From: Spirochaetota bacterium
Lineage (GTDB): Bacteria > Spirochaetota > Spirochaetia > DTKZ01
NCBI GenBank assembly: GCA_029562045.1
Contig: JAKQWJ010000094.1
Location: forward strand, 1 to 13,846
DNA length: 13,846 nucleotides
Direction of reading: 5' to 3'
Shown: positions 1-6,659 of the stretch, piece after piece
How the letters are laid out: the number at the start of each line of letters is the position of its first letter
How positions within the stretch are numbered: the first letter of the stretch is position 1
Notes under the pieces: model-generated
Told to the model about the DNA's origin: nothing
Seen by the model: only the letters and a program-made list of their open reading frames with translations
Database searches by the model: none
Program-made: the position numbers and the translations under genes

Positions 1-26
1 GCCTGAACTGGGGGGAGATGCACTGA
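1..26 (+). CDS. polA: C-terminal tail of an upstream gene, probably DNA polymerase I (partial)
   Basis: Reading from base 3, the frame encodes L-N-W-G-E-M-H and stops at TGA 24-26. That stop shares its A with the ATG of coaE, so the two genes overlap by one base. A short tail with an Asn-Trp pair close to the stop resembles the end of bacterial PolA proteins, and polA lies directly before coaE in several spirochaetes and other bacteria. Only seven residues are visible, so the identity is inference from position and tail pattern. The open frame itself and its stop are seen directly. Confidence 0.5.
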
Positions 27-604
27 TGGTGGTGGGGCTCACGGGGAAGTACTGCGCCGGAAAGAACGAGGCCGCCCGGGTCTTCGCGGAGCGGGGGTTC
101 CGGGTGGTGGATGTGGACCGGCTGGGCCATCAGGCCCTGGAAGCCTCCCGGGACGAGATCGCCGCCCGTTTCGGCCCCGGGGTGATGGACCCCCACGGCG
201 GGGTGGACCGGAAAAAGCTGGGAAAGCTGGTCTTCGGGGACAGGAAAAAGCTCCGCGACCTGGAAGACATCGTGCACCCCCTCATGGTGGAACGGGTGAA
301 GGACCTGGTTTCCGACGACTCGGTCCCGCACCTCATCAATGCCGCTCTCCTCTTCCCCATGGGGCTGGACGCTCTCTGCCGGCGGATCCTCATCGTCCGC
401 GCCCCCCTGTGCCGGCGCATCCGGCGGGCCCTGGCCCGGGACAGGCTGGGGCTTCCCGGGACGCTCCGCCGGATCTGGATCCAGCGGAAACTGATCCCTC
501 AATCTTCCCTCCTGCCTGCCGATATTGTAACCGTGGAGAACTCCGGCGCCCGCGAAAAGTTCCGGGAAAAAGTCTCCTTGGTGATTTCGCGTCTGACTGG
601 TTGA
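26..604 (+). CDS. coaE: Dephospho-CoA kinase (CoaE)
   Basis: CoaE phosphorylates the 3'-hydroxyl of dephospho-CoA with ATP, the last step of coenzyme A synthesis, in the cytoplasm. The 192-residue product starts with a P-loop, GLTGKYCAGKN (residues 4-14). It continues with D-V-D-R-L-G-H-Q (about 29-36) at the substrate site, the E-D-I-V-H-P element typical of the family (about 80-85), and L-L-F-P-M-G-L-D followed by an Arg-rich lid ending A-R-D. Length is close to the usual 200 residues. The ATG at 26 overlaps the preceding stop (TGATG), and a GGGGAG ribosome site sits 8 bases upstream at 12-17, so the gene is translationally coupled to its predecessor. Oddity: the P-loop residue after Lys13 is Asn14 instead of the usual Ser or Thr. 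Family assignment is firm. Confidence 0.93.
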   Translation: MVVGLTGKYCAGKNEAARVFAERGFRVVDVDRLGHQALEASRDEIAARFGPGVMDPHGGVDRKKLGKLVFGDRKKLRDLEDIVHPLMVERVKDLVSDDSVPHLINAALLFPMGLDALCRRILIVRAPLCRRIRRALARDRLGLPGTLRRIWIQRKLIPQSSLLPADIVTVENSGAREKFREKVSLVISRLTG

Positions 605-615
605 ACGGAGATGGT

Positions 616-1323
616 ATGGAACAGAACAAGACTCTCTTGATCATCCTTTCGGTGGCCCTTTTTCTGGCCGCCGTGCTGAGCCTGGGCCTCTGGTTCTTCC
701 ACCCCCGGGGAACGGAGACGGGAGGCTCCGCGGTCGCCAAGACCGGTGAGGCCACCACCTTCGATCCCATCGAGTGGGTGAGAACCAGGGAGGACTTTCC
801 CGCCCTGAAGGAGCCGGAGGACAAGCACCGGGACGACGTCATCATCGTCTACGGGGAAGACCCCAAGGCCCCCAAGCCTCCGGTGGAGACGGCCCCCGCC
901 CCCGCCCCGGCCCCTCCCCCCCCGCCGTCGGCGGCGCCCATGCCCTCCACGACGACGGTTCCGGCACCGAAAACGGTTTCCCCGGCCCCGCCTCCGGCGA
1001 AGGACGGGGAAAAACCCAGGCCCTCCGCCCCGGCGGCCAAGGGGACGCCGAAAACCGCCGCGATCCGGGAATACTCCATCCAGGTGGGCTCCTTTGCCAG
1101 CCGGGATCGGGCGGAAGAGGCCGGCCGGGTTCTGCGGGAAAAGGGCCTGTCGGGCCAGATCCTCTCCCGGGAAGTGAACGGCTCCCGGTTCTACCGCCTC
1201 CGGATCGGCCCCTACACCAACAAGGAGGAGGCGGAGAAATTCCTCGGCTGGGTGCGGGGAATCCAGGGTTTTGAAAACAGCCTGATTTTCGAGGGCTGGG
1301 CCACCCGCCCCGTGGCGAACTAG
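616..1323 (+). CDS. Membrane-anchored SPOR-domain protein
   Basis: Predicted 235-residue protein. It has a short cytoplasmic N-terminus, one membrane segment (residues about 5-28, ending G-L-W-F-F), an acidic region, a long Pro/Ala-rich linker (about 90-150) and a C-terminal SPOR domain (about 153-230) beginning Y-S-I-Q-V-G-S-F and containing F-Y-R-L-R-I-G-P-Y. SPOR domains bind denuded glycan strands of peptidoglycan, usually at division sites, so a role in cell-wall division or morphogenesis is likely (inference). I chose ATG 616 because GGAG at 607-610 gives a 5-base spacing and the membrane segment follows at once; longer in-frame starts would run through coaE. It lies 11 bases after coaE, in the same operon. 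The linker contains a run of eight C (916-923). No catalytic domain is present. Confidence 0.88.
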   Translation: MEQNKTLLIILSVALFLAAVLSLGLWFFHPRGTETGGSAVAKTGEATTFDPIEWVRTREDFPALKEPEDKHRDDVIIVYGEDPKAPKPPVETAPAPAPAPPPPPSAAPMPSTTTVPAPKTVSPAPPPAKDGEKPRPSAPAAKGTPKTAAIREYSIQVGSFASRDRAEEAGRVLREKGLSGQILSREVNGSRFYRLRIGPYTNKEEAEKFLGWVRGIQGFENSLIFEGWATRPVAN

Positions 1324-1328
1324 AGAGT

Positions 1329-1366
1329 CCCGGGGCGGCCGTGCCCCCGGGGCCGGCCGCGCCGGG
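1329..1366. terminator. GC-rich hairpin between convergent genes, possible terminator
   Basis: Bases 1329-1340 (CCCGGGGCGGCC) can pair with 1355-1366 (GGCCGCGCCGGG) over 12 positions with one mismatch, leaving a 14-base loop. It sits in the 71-base gap between the stop of the SPOR gene and the stop of the AroE-like gene, where a bidirectional terminator would be expected. There is no T-run on either side, so it is not a classical intrinsic terminator. It could act with Rho or simply reflect GC-rich sequence. Confidence 0.35.
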
Positions 1367-1394
1367 GCCACACCACCCCGCCCCCGGCGGAGCC

Positions 1395-2369
1395 TTACGC
1401 CCCGAGAAAGCTCCTTTCGATTTCCCCCAGAAGGGCGGCCAGCCGCGCCGGGTCCCGACCGTGAATCTCCCCCATGGCCTGCGCCGCCAGGCGGAACTGG
1501 CCGACGAGCATCTCCCGCCCGTCCACGCAGGGCCGGCCCACCCGCCGCGCGGCGGCGGCGAACTCGGCGGCCTCGCCGTACCGCGCGTCCGCCAGGACCG
1601 TGTCCGGCGGCAGGGTTTCGATCTTCTCCGGCGGAAGGGGGTTGGAGGAGCTGACGGCGGAGACCACCAGGTCCCGGCGGGGGGCGATCCTTTCGATCAT
1701 GTTCCAGCCTCCGGAGGAGACCTCCTGCCCGGGGCGGCGGAACCTGTCCAGGGCGGCGGCGAGGGCCCGGGAGGCCTCCGGGACGATGTCGGCGATGAAA
1801 AGCTCCGCCCCTTCCCTGACCAGCTCATACCCTATGGAGGCTCCGGCATCACCGGCCCCCACCAGAAGGACCCGGGAACCCTCCAGGGGCATCCTTTTCC
1901 GCAGGGCGAGAACCATGCCCCGGCCGTCGGTGTTCAGCGCGATGGCCCTGCCGCCTTCGGGGTCCGGCAGCAGGTGGTTCAGCCGGCCCAGGTCCATGAC
2001 CGCCGCTTCCGCCTCCACCGGGACGGAAAGGCGGTCCAGGCAGCGGAAGGCCGCTCCCTTGTAGGGGTTGGTCACCGTCAGATCCAGAAAACCCGGAAGC
2101 TCCAGGACGGCCCGGGCGAAATCCGCCACCAGATCCTCCCGGGGGAGGTCGAAGGCCGCGAAACGGCCGGGGATGCCGAGGCCGCGGAAGAGCCTGTTCC
2201 AGAGATCGGGACTCCGGGAATAGCGGGACGGCTCCCCGCCCCCCAGAATGCCCCCCAGAACCGGGAGCCCCCCGGGGGGATCGCCGAAGGGGCGGTTGGT
2301 GAGAAAGCCCTCCGGTCCGGGCCGCCGCCCGGGCTTCCGTCCGGGCGGCGGTTTTCCGTATTCCCCCAT
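1395..2369 (-). CDS. aroE: Shikimate dehydrogenase-like protein (AroE family)
   Basis: Family members reduce 3-dehydroshikimate to shikimate with NAD(P)H in aromatic synthesis; some relatives act on quinate or other polyols. The 324-residue product has the family hallmarks in order: S-R-S-P (51-54) for substrate carboxylate binding, V-T-N-P-Y-K (99-104) with the catalytic Lys104, Asn131, N-T-D-G (146-149) with Asp148, the Rossmann glycine motif G-A-G-D-A-G-A-S (171-178), and the C-terminal M-L-V-G-Q (287-291). Position 194 at the end of the second Rossmann strand is Asp, where NADP-dependent AroE usually has the N-R-T type motif, so NAD use is possible. An N-terminal stretch of about 37 residues rich in Pro, Gly and Arg precedes the core. 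ATG 2369 has a strong purine-rich site (GGGAGAGGGGG) and lies 14 bases after the stop of the UroD-like gene, so the two are co-transcribed. Confidence 0.82.
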   Translation of the reverse strand: MGEYGKPPPGRKPGRRPGPEGFLTNRPFGDPPGGLPVLGGILGGGEPSRYSRSPDLWNRLFRGLGIPGRFAAFDLPREDLVADFARAVLELPGFLDLTVTNPYKGAAFRCLDRLSVPVEAEAAVMDLGRLNHLLPDPEGGRAIALNTDGRGMVLALRKRMPLEGSRVLLVGAGDAGASIGYELVREGAELFIADIVPEASRALAAALDRFRRPGQEVSSGGWNMIERIAPRRDLVVSAVSSSNPLPPEKIETLPPDTVLADARYGEAAEFAAAARRVGRPCVDGREMLVGQFRLAAQAMGEIHGRDPARLAALLGEIERSFLGA

Positions 2370-2383
2370 TTCCCCCTCTCCCG

Positions 2384-3556
2384 TCACCGGCCCGACAGGA
2401 CCCGCCGGGCCTCCTTGTTCCAGAGTCCGATTTTTTCCAGGATGATGCCGTGGTTGGGGCCGGTGGGCATGAAGGCGTCGGCCCGGACGGAGTAACGCCC
2501 GCCGCCGCCTGTCCGGAGGATCTCCTCCAGCCTGCGCCTCATCTCCTCCGGGGAGGCCTCCACCACATCCCGCTGGGGGTCGAGGCAGAGGTCCACCGCG
2601 GTGGCGGGGTTCATCGTTTTCAGGGCGGAACCGAAGTCGGTCCAGGGCCCGCAGTGGTAGAGTTCCAGATTGGGCAGCCGGGCGATCTGTTCCTGAAACG
2701 CCGTGGTGTTTCCGCAGGAGTGCCAGTATGAGATGCCCCCATAGGCCTCCCCCAGCTCCTTCTCGTAGGGGAAGATCATGTCCCGGTACAGCTCGGGGCT
2801 CAGGGTGGGGCAGTCGATCTCGTCGTTGTAGAGCTTCCCCGGGCCGGACTTCTCTCCGAGGAAAAGTTCCCGGTCCCGGTCCCAGGCCAGCCGGGAGTCG
2901 GTGACGAACCGCATGAGCCGGTGAAAGAAATCGGGCAGGATCATCATGTCCACCAGGATCTCCGACACCCCCCGGAGGTGCATGGCAAGGCAGAAGGGCC
3001 CCCTCACCCACTGGGGGAACATGACCCGGAGCCGGCCCCGGGAAAGGTCCGACAGCCTCTCGTAGTACCGGTGCACCCGGGGCATGAGGCCGCCGGCACG
3101 AAAATCCGGCGGTTCCATCCGGTCCAGCCCGGCGGGGTCCTCCAGCAGCGCCCCCGAAATCCAGCCCTCCTTGTGGGGGAACCACTGGATGGGAGCGCCC
3201 AGGATGGAAAGCTCGGTTATGACCCCGAACCAGATGAAGAGTTCGTCGCTGTAATACGCATCGTCGTCGAAATTCTCGAAAGAAAAGATCCTCTTTCTCA
3301 GCTGGATTTCCAGAAAGAGGTCCGGGTCCCGGTAGTATTCCGCCAGAGAAAAACCCAGAACCCGGGACCACAGGGAATTGTCCAGCTCGATGGTGAAGGG
3401 GACGGGGTCCGACTGGGAGCGGGGGACCGGGACCCCTCGCCACATGTCCCGGTTCCACCGGTGAGGGTCCTCCCAGAGGCCCCTCCGCCTCCGGTTTTCC
3501 GGGGAGTGGACGATGTCCCGATAGCGTTCGATGAGCCTGTCGATGGGGTCGTTCAT
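2384..3556 (-). CDS. Uroporphyrinogen decarboxylase/MtaA-family protein, possible methyltransferase
   Basis: The 390-residue product fits the UroD superfamily, which includes true uroporphyrinogen decarboxylases and zinc-dependent cobamide:CoM methyltransferases such as MtaA and MtbA. Visible markers are W-H-S-C-G (278-282), matching the H-x-C zinc site of the methyltransferase branch, further cysteines at 302 and 324 that could supply a third ligand, and the C-terminal P-T-G-P-N-H-G segment (364-370). It lacks the N-terminal Arg-rich pattern of authentic HemE, and no haem gene is nearby, so I do not call it hemE. The substrate is unknown. It is the first gene of a two-gene unit with the AroE-like gene. 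ATG 3556 has no Shine-Dalgarno sequence within range. A promoter predicted just upstream would start the mRNA within a few bases of this codon. The next in-frame Met is residue 38, too far in. Confidence 0.78.
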   Translation of the reverse strand: MNDPIDRLIERYRDIVHSPENRRRRGLWEDPHRWNRDMWRGVPVPRSQSDPVPFTIELDNSLWSRVLGFSLAEYYRDPDLFLEIQLRKRIFSFENFDDDAYYSDELFIWFGVITELSILGAPIQWFPHKEGWISGALLEDPAGLDRMEPPDFRAGGLMPRVHRYYERLSDLSRGRLRVMFPQWVRGPFCLAMHLRGVSEILVDMMILPDFFHRLMRFVTDSRLAWDRDRELFLGEKSGPGKLYNDEIDCPTLSPELYRDMIFPYEKELGEAYGGISYWHSCGNTTAFQEQIARLPNLELYHCGPWTDFGSALKTMNPATAVDLCLDPQRDVVEASPEEMRRRLEEILRTGGGGRYSVRADAFMPTGPNHGIILEKIGLWNKEARRVLSGR

Positions 3557-3564
3557 GACACATG

Positions 3565-3593
3565 ATACTAATCCCCCGGGGTCGGGGGGTCAA
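3565..3593 (-). promoter_or_regulatory. Sigma70-type promoter of the UroD-like/AroE-like operon
   Basis: On the minus strand TTGACC (3593-3588, 5 of 6 to the -35 consensus) is followed after exactly 17 bases by TAGTAT (3570-3565, 4 of 6 to the -10 consensus). Transcription would begin near 3558, only one or two bases before the ATG at 3556. The spacer is nearly pure G and C, whereas both boxes are AT-rich relative to the surroundings. Confidence 0.55.
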
Positions 3594-3669
3594 CTCACAT
3601 CATCGGAGGACCCGCTCCCGGCGGGGCCCCCTTTGCGGCGAAGGAGGCAATCCCCCGGAGGACGGCCCC

Positions 3670-3713
3670 ACCGGCGGTCTGCCCCACCCCCACCGGCGGT
3701 CTGCCCCACCGGC
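3670..3713. repeat. Two tandem copies of a 22-base GC-rich unit
   Basis: The unit starts ACCGGCGGTCTGCCCCACC at 3670 and again at 3692. The two copies differ only in the last few bases, and fragments of the same word (CCCCACCGG) flank them on both sides. It lies mid-way in the divergent gap between the UroD-like and PanE-type genes, where tandem binding sites would be plausible, but simple slippage in GC-rich DNA is equally possible. Confidence 0.6.
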
Positions 3714-3796
3714 CGGACGGCCTCCCCGGGGCTCCGGGGCGGAAAGGGGCCCCGGGAAGAATCCTCCGCCGCTTGCCAAAGCCCGGGGAATGTACG

Positions 3797-4738
3797 ATGA
3801 TTCCCGCCATGAAAAGAATGGAAAAAGCCGTCATCGTCGGCGCCGGCGCCGTGGGGGCGGCCTACGCGTCGATGATGGACGACCACTCCCCCGGATGCGT
3901 CAGCCTGCTGGCGGACGGGGAAAGGTTCGACCGGCTCTCCCGGCAGGGGATAACCGTCAACGGCAGGCGCTGCCGCATCCCGCTGATCCGGCCCCGGGAG
4001 GCGGTCCCCGCGGACCTGGTTCTGGTGGCGGTGAAGTTTCACGATCTCCCCCGGGCCGTGGAGGACATCCGGGGCTGCGTCGGCCCTGAAACGGCGATTC
4101 TCTCCCTGCTGAACGGCATCTCGTCGGAGGAGATCATCGGCGCCCGCTACGGGATGGAGCGGGTGCTGTACGGGATGGTGGTGCAGATCGACGCGGTGCG
4201 CCGGGGTTCGGAGGTGGTCTACACGACCCCGGGCTTTATCCATTTCGGCGAAGCCCGGAACGCCCCCCCTTCGGAACGGGTCCTGGCGGTGAAGGAATTT
4301 TTCGACCGGGCCCGGATCCCCTCCCGGGTGCCCGAGGACATGATCCGGGACCTCTGGTGGAAGTTCATGCTGAACGTGGGAATCAACCAGGCCTCGGCGA
4401 TCCTCCGGGCCCCCTACCGGGTCTTCCAGCGGCTCCCCGAGGCGAAGAGCCTGATGGACGCGGCCATGCGGGAGGTGATGCTCATCTCCCGGGCCCGGGG
4501 GATCCATCTGGACGAGGCCGACATGGCCCGGGCCCACGAGCCCATCGCCAAGCTGTCGCCGGAGGGCAAGACCTCCATGCTCCAGGACATCGAAGCGGGA
4601 CGCAGGACCGAGGTGGAGATGTTTTCCCGGGAAGTGGTGGCCCAGGGGGAGACGTACGGGATCCCCACCCCGGTGAACCAGACCCTCTACTGGATGATCC
4701 GAACCCTGGAGAAGGAGCGGGAATTGGGGGATTCCTGA
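3797..4738 (+). CDS. panE: 2-dehydropantoate 2-reductase (ketopantoate reductase family)
   Basis: PanE reduces ketopantoate to pantoate with NADPH, feeding pantothenate and then CoA synthesis. The predicted 313 residues contain the N-terminal Rossmann motif G-A-G-A-V-G (15-20), A-V-K (78-80), L-L-N-G-I (104-108), the catalytic K-F-M-L-N-V-G-I-N segment (189-197, Lys189 and Asn193/197) and the C-terminal S-M-L-Q-D with R-R-T-E-V-E (260-274) that carries the conserved Glu272. I chose ATG 3797 because GGGGA at 3785-3789 gives 7-base spacing; ATGs at 3773, 3809 and 3818 are in frame and the last two also precede the Rossmann fold. panB, panC and panD are absent here. Many genomes carry several PanE-like paralogues acting on other 2-keto acids, so the exact substrate is less certain than the family. 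Confidence 0.88.
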   Translation: MIPAMKRMEKAVIVGAGAVGAAYASMMDDHSPGCVSLLADGERFDRLSRQGITVNGRRCRIPLIRPREAVPADLVLVAVKFHDLPRAVEDIRGCVGPETAILSLLNGISSEEIIGARYGMERVLYGMVVQIDAVRRGSEVVYTTPGFIHFGEARNAPPSERVLAVKEFFDRARIPSRVPEDMIRDLWWKFMLNVGINQASAILRAPYRVFQRLPEAKSLMDAAMREVMLISRARGIHLDEADMARAHEPIAKLSPEGKTSMLQDIEAGRRTEVEMFSREVVAQGETYGIPTPVNQTLYWMIRTLEKERELGDS

Positions 4739-4755
4739 GCTACATTCTCATTCAT

Positions 4756-4784
4756 TTGACATATTTGAGATTGTCCGATATTGT
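4756..4784 (+). promoter_or_regulatory. Sigma70-type promoter of the chemoreceptor gene
   Basis: A perfect -35 box TTGACA (4756-4761) is followed after 17 bases by TATTGT (4779-4784, 4 of 6 to TATAAT). It lies in a 60-base island of 30% G+C (4741-4800) in otherwise very GC-rich DNA. Transcription would start near 4791, leaving a leader of about 30 bases before the ATG at 4821. The receptor is therefore transcribed separately from the upstream reductase gene. Confidence 0.7.
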
Positions 4785-4799
4785 ACTTTCTGCAATATC
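4777..4799. repeat. Perfect 7-base inverted repeat over the -10 box and start site
   Basis: GATATTG (4777-4783) and CAATATC (4793-4799) are exact reverse complements separated by 9 bases. The left arm contains the proposed -10 hexamer and the right arm covers the predicted first transcribed bases. This placement suits an operator for a dimeric repressor; a transcribed hairpin is less likely because the left arm lies upstream of the predicted start. Confidence 0.55.
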
Positions 4800-4820
4800 A
4801 GTCCTTCGCGAGGTGCAGGC

Positions 4821-6659
4821 ATGAAGGTCCGGGGCAAACTGTACGGAATCGTTCTCGTTCTCATCACCGGTTTCGGTATTTCGCTGGCGCTCCTCTTTTA
4901 CACCACCGCCGCCGCCGGGCGGCTCAGGGACATGGAAATGGCCGCCATGGCGGCGACCCGGGACATGTACCGGCTGACGGACCTGACCAAAGGCCTGCTT
5001 CTTGCCCGGGGTCCGCTGAAGGATGCGCGGACGTCCTGGGCCGCCGCACTGGAGGAGTTCAGCGGCTCCTTCGAAAAGCTGCTGCGCCATCCCGCCGCGG
5101 GAGCGCTCCCGCCGGAAGCCCGGGGGCGTATGGACAACGCGGGAGCCTCCTGGAGTCTCACCCGGAAAGGCTTCGACGAAATAGCGGAAATCGTGGACGA
5201 CATCATCACCACCCCGGTGGAGGGGATTCCCCAGAAGGTGGGGGTCCTCCGGATGCTCGCCCTGGCCTCCGAAAAGAAGATCACCGGTCAGTTCGTCTTC
5301 AATCTCATCCGGCTGGACCAGAAACTTCAGGTGGTGGACCTGGCGGGGAGGGATTTTCTGGTGCAGATTCTGGGGGGCCTGGCGGGGGACATAAAGGAGC
5401 TTTCCGCCGGGATTTTGATGAAAAACCGGATCTACTCCCTGTCCATCGCCGCGGCGGTCATCCTGGCGGCCCTCGCGTTCCTTGCCCGATTCACCCGGAG
5501 TCTGGCCGCCCGGGTCATCGACATGGAGCGGACCATGAGAAAAATCGCCGCCCGGGACCTGAGCGTCCGCAGCGGCGACGGCGGCGGCGACGAGATCGGT
5601 TCCCTGGGGCGGCACCTCAACGAATCCCTGACCATCCTGTCCGGATTCCTGGACACCGTCCGTGCCGCCGCCCACAAGGTGGAGGAGCTGAAGGATTCCC
5701 TCTCCGCGGGGACGAACCAGTCCGCCTCGGCGCTGAACCAGATAACGAAAAACATCGAATCCATCCGGGACCAGTTCATCACCCTGAACGGCAACATCTC
5801 CACATCCTCCGGAGCGGTCACCAGGATCGCGGAAAAGGTCCGGGACCTGGGCCGGGGGATCGACGAACAGTCCCGGGCCATCGGGGATTCGTCCAGTTCC
5901 ATCGAAGAAATGACGGCCTCCATCGGGAACGTGGCGAAACTCTCCGGCGAACGCAAGGAGCGGGCCGAGGGGCTTCTGCGGATCATCCAGGAGGGAGGAG
6001 AGAAGGTGGGCGCCACCAACGACATCATCACATCCATCTCCAGGGAGATCGTCGATGTTCTGGAGATCATCGAGATCATCGACGACGTGTCGGATCAGAC
6101 GAACATCCTTTCCATGAACGCCGCCATTCAGAGCGCCCACGCCGGCGACGCGGGACGGGGCTTCGCGGTGGTGGCGGAGGAAATCCGGAAGCTCGCGGAA
6201 TCGACCTCCGAAAACGCCGCCCGGATAGACGCCGCCCTGAAATCCGTCACAGGAAAAATCCGGGAAGCCTCGGTTTCCAGCAACGCCAGCTTCACGTCCT
6301 TCGAACGGATAACCCGGGATGTGGAAGACTTCGCCAAAGCCCTGGCGGAAATTTCCGGCAGCATGGACGAACTCACGGTGGCCGGCCGGGACATTCTGAA
6401 GGCCACGGGGAAGATATCCGACGTGACGAAGAGCATCCTCCAGGGCTCCGAGGAGATGCGGCGGAACAGCGGAGAGATCGAAGCGGCCATGAAAAACGCG
6501 GAGGAGATCTCCGGCGGCGTGGTCAACGGCATAGGGGAGATCGACCTGGGGGCCAAGGAGATCCTCACGTCCATCATGGAGATAAACCGGATCGCCCAGG
6601 AGAGCCGGGAGAGGATGGAAGAGCTCAATACGGCGGTGAATTCCTTCAAAACGTCCTGA
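4821..6659 (+). CDS. Methyl-accepting chemotaxis protein
   Basis: Transmembrane chemoreceptor of 612 residues that would signal to the flagellar motor through CheW and CheA. It has membrane segment 1 (about 8-28), a helical extracytoplasmic sensor region (about 29-200) with no ligand motif I recognise, membrane segment 2 (about 203-224), a HAMP linker (about 225-276) with the D-E-I-G-S-L-G element, and a long coiled-coil signalling domain. The hairpin tip (about 416-460) includes D-Q-T-N-I-L-S-M-N-A-A-I and G-R-G-F-A-V-V-A-E-E-I-R. At the tip Gln437 and His440 replace residues that are commonly Glu and Arg. There is no C-terminal CheR/CheB-tethering pentapeptide; it ends N-S-F-K-T-S. GAGGT at 4810-4814 supports ATG 4821. 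It has its own promoter and is monocistronic, followed by a repeat block and a convergent gene. Confidence 0.94.
   Translation: MKVRGKLYGIVLVLITGFGISLALLFYTTAAAGRLRDMEMAAMAATRDMYRLTDLTKGLLLARGPLKDARTSWAAALEEFSGSFEKLLRHPAAGALPPEARGRMDNAGASWSLTRKGFDEIAEIVDDIITTPVEGIPQKVGVLRMLALASEKKITGQFVFNLIRLDQKLQVVDLAGRDFLVQILGGLAGDIKELSAGILMKNRIYSLSIAAAVILAALAFLARFTRSLAARVIDMERTMRKIAARDLSVRSGDGGGDEIGSLGRHLNESLTILSGFLDTVRAAAHKVEELKDSLSAGTNQSASALNQITKNIESIRDQFITLNGNISTSSGAVTRIAEKVRDLGRGIDEQSRAIGDSSSSIEEMTASIGNVAKLSGERKERAEGLLRIIQEGGEKVGATNDIITSISREIVDVLEIIEIIDDVSDQTNILSMNAAIQSAHAGDAGRGFAVVAEEIRKLAESTSENAARIDAALKSVTGKIREASVSSNASFTSFERITRDVEDFAKALAEISGSMDELTVAGRDILKATGKISDVTKSILQGSEEMRRNSGEIEAAMKNAEEISGGVVNGIGEIDLGAKEILTSIMEINRIAQESRERMEELNTAVNSFKTS

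Larger units (their letters stand above)
3557..3796. other. Divergent intergenic region, 240 bases
   Basis: This gap separates the UroD-like gene (minus) from the ketopantoate reductase gene (plus). The part next to the UroD-like gene holds the promoter listed separately. The rest is highly GC-rich, with a 22-base direct repeat in its middle. Open frames crossing it on both strands lack family features and ribosome sites, so I read it as non-coding. I could not find a convincing promoter for the plus-strand gene here. Confidence 0.6.

Noticed and set aside
409..615. Longer N-terminus for the SPOR protein
   Set aside because: It would overlap coaE by about 200 bases, has no hydrophobic start and no ribosome site. 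ATG 616 has both a ribosome site and an immediate membrane segment.
2384..3556. Authentic hemE (uroporphyrinogen decarboxylase)
   Set aside because: The H-x-C zinc-type motif and the lack of the HemE N-terminal Arg pattern favour the methyltransferase-like branch, and no haem genes are adjacent.
2370..3593. Possible fusion of the AroE-like frame with a long N-terminal extension
   Set aside because: The open frame continues upstream of ATG 2369 but overlaps the UroD-like gene out of frame and is low-complexity. ATG 2369 has a strong ribosome site.
3773..3798. TTGCCA...TACGAT as a promoter for the ketopantoate reductase gene
   Set aside because: The spacing is 14 bases, too short, and the -10 would overlap the chosen start codon.
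3590..4537. 315-codon minus-strand frame across the divergent gap and panE
   Set aside because: Antisense to panE and composed of low-complexity His/Pro/Gly-rich sequence; no start context.
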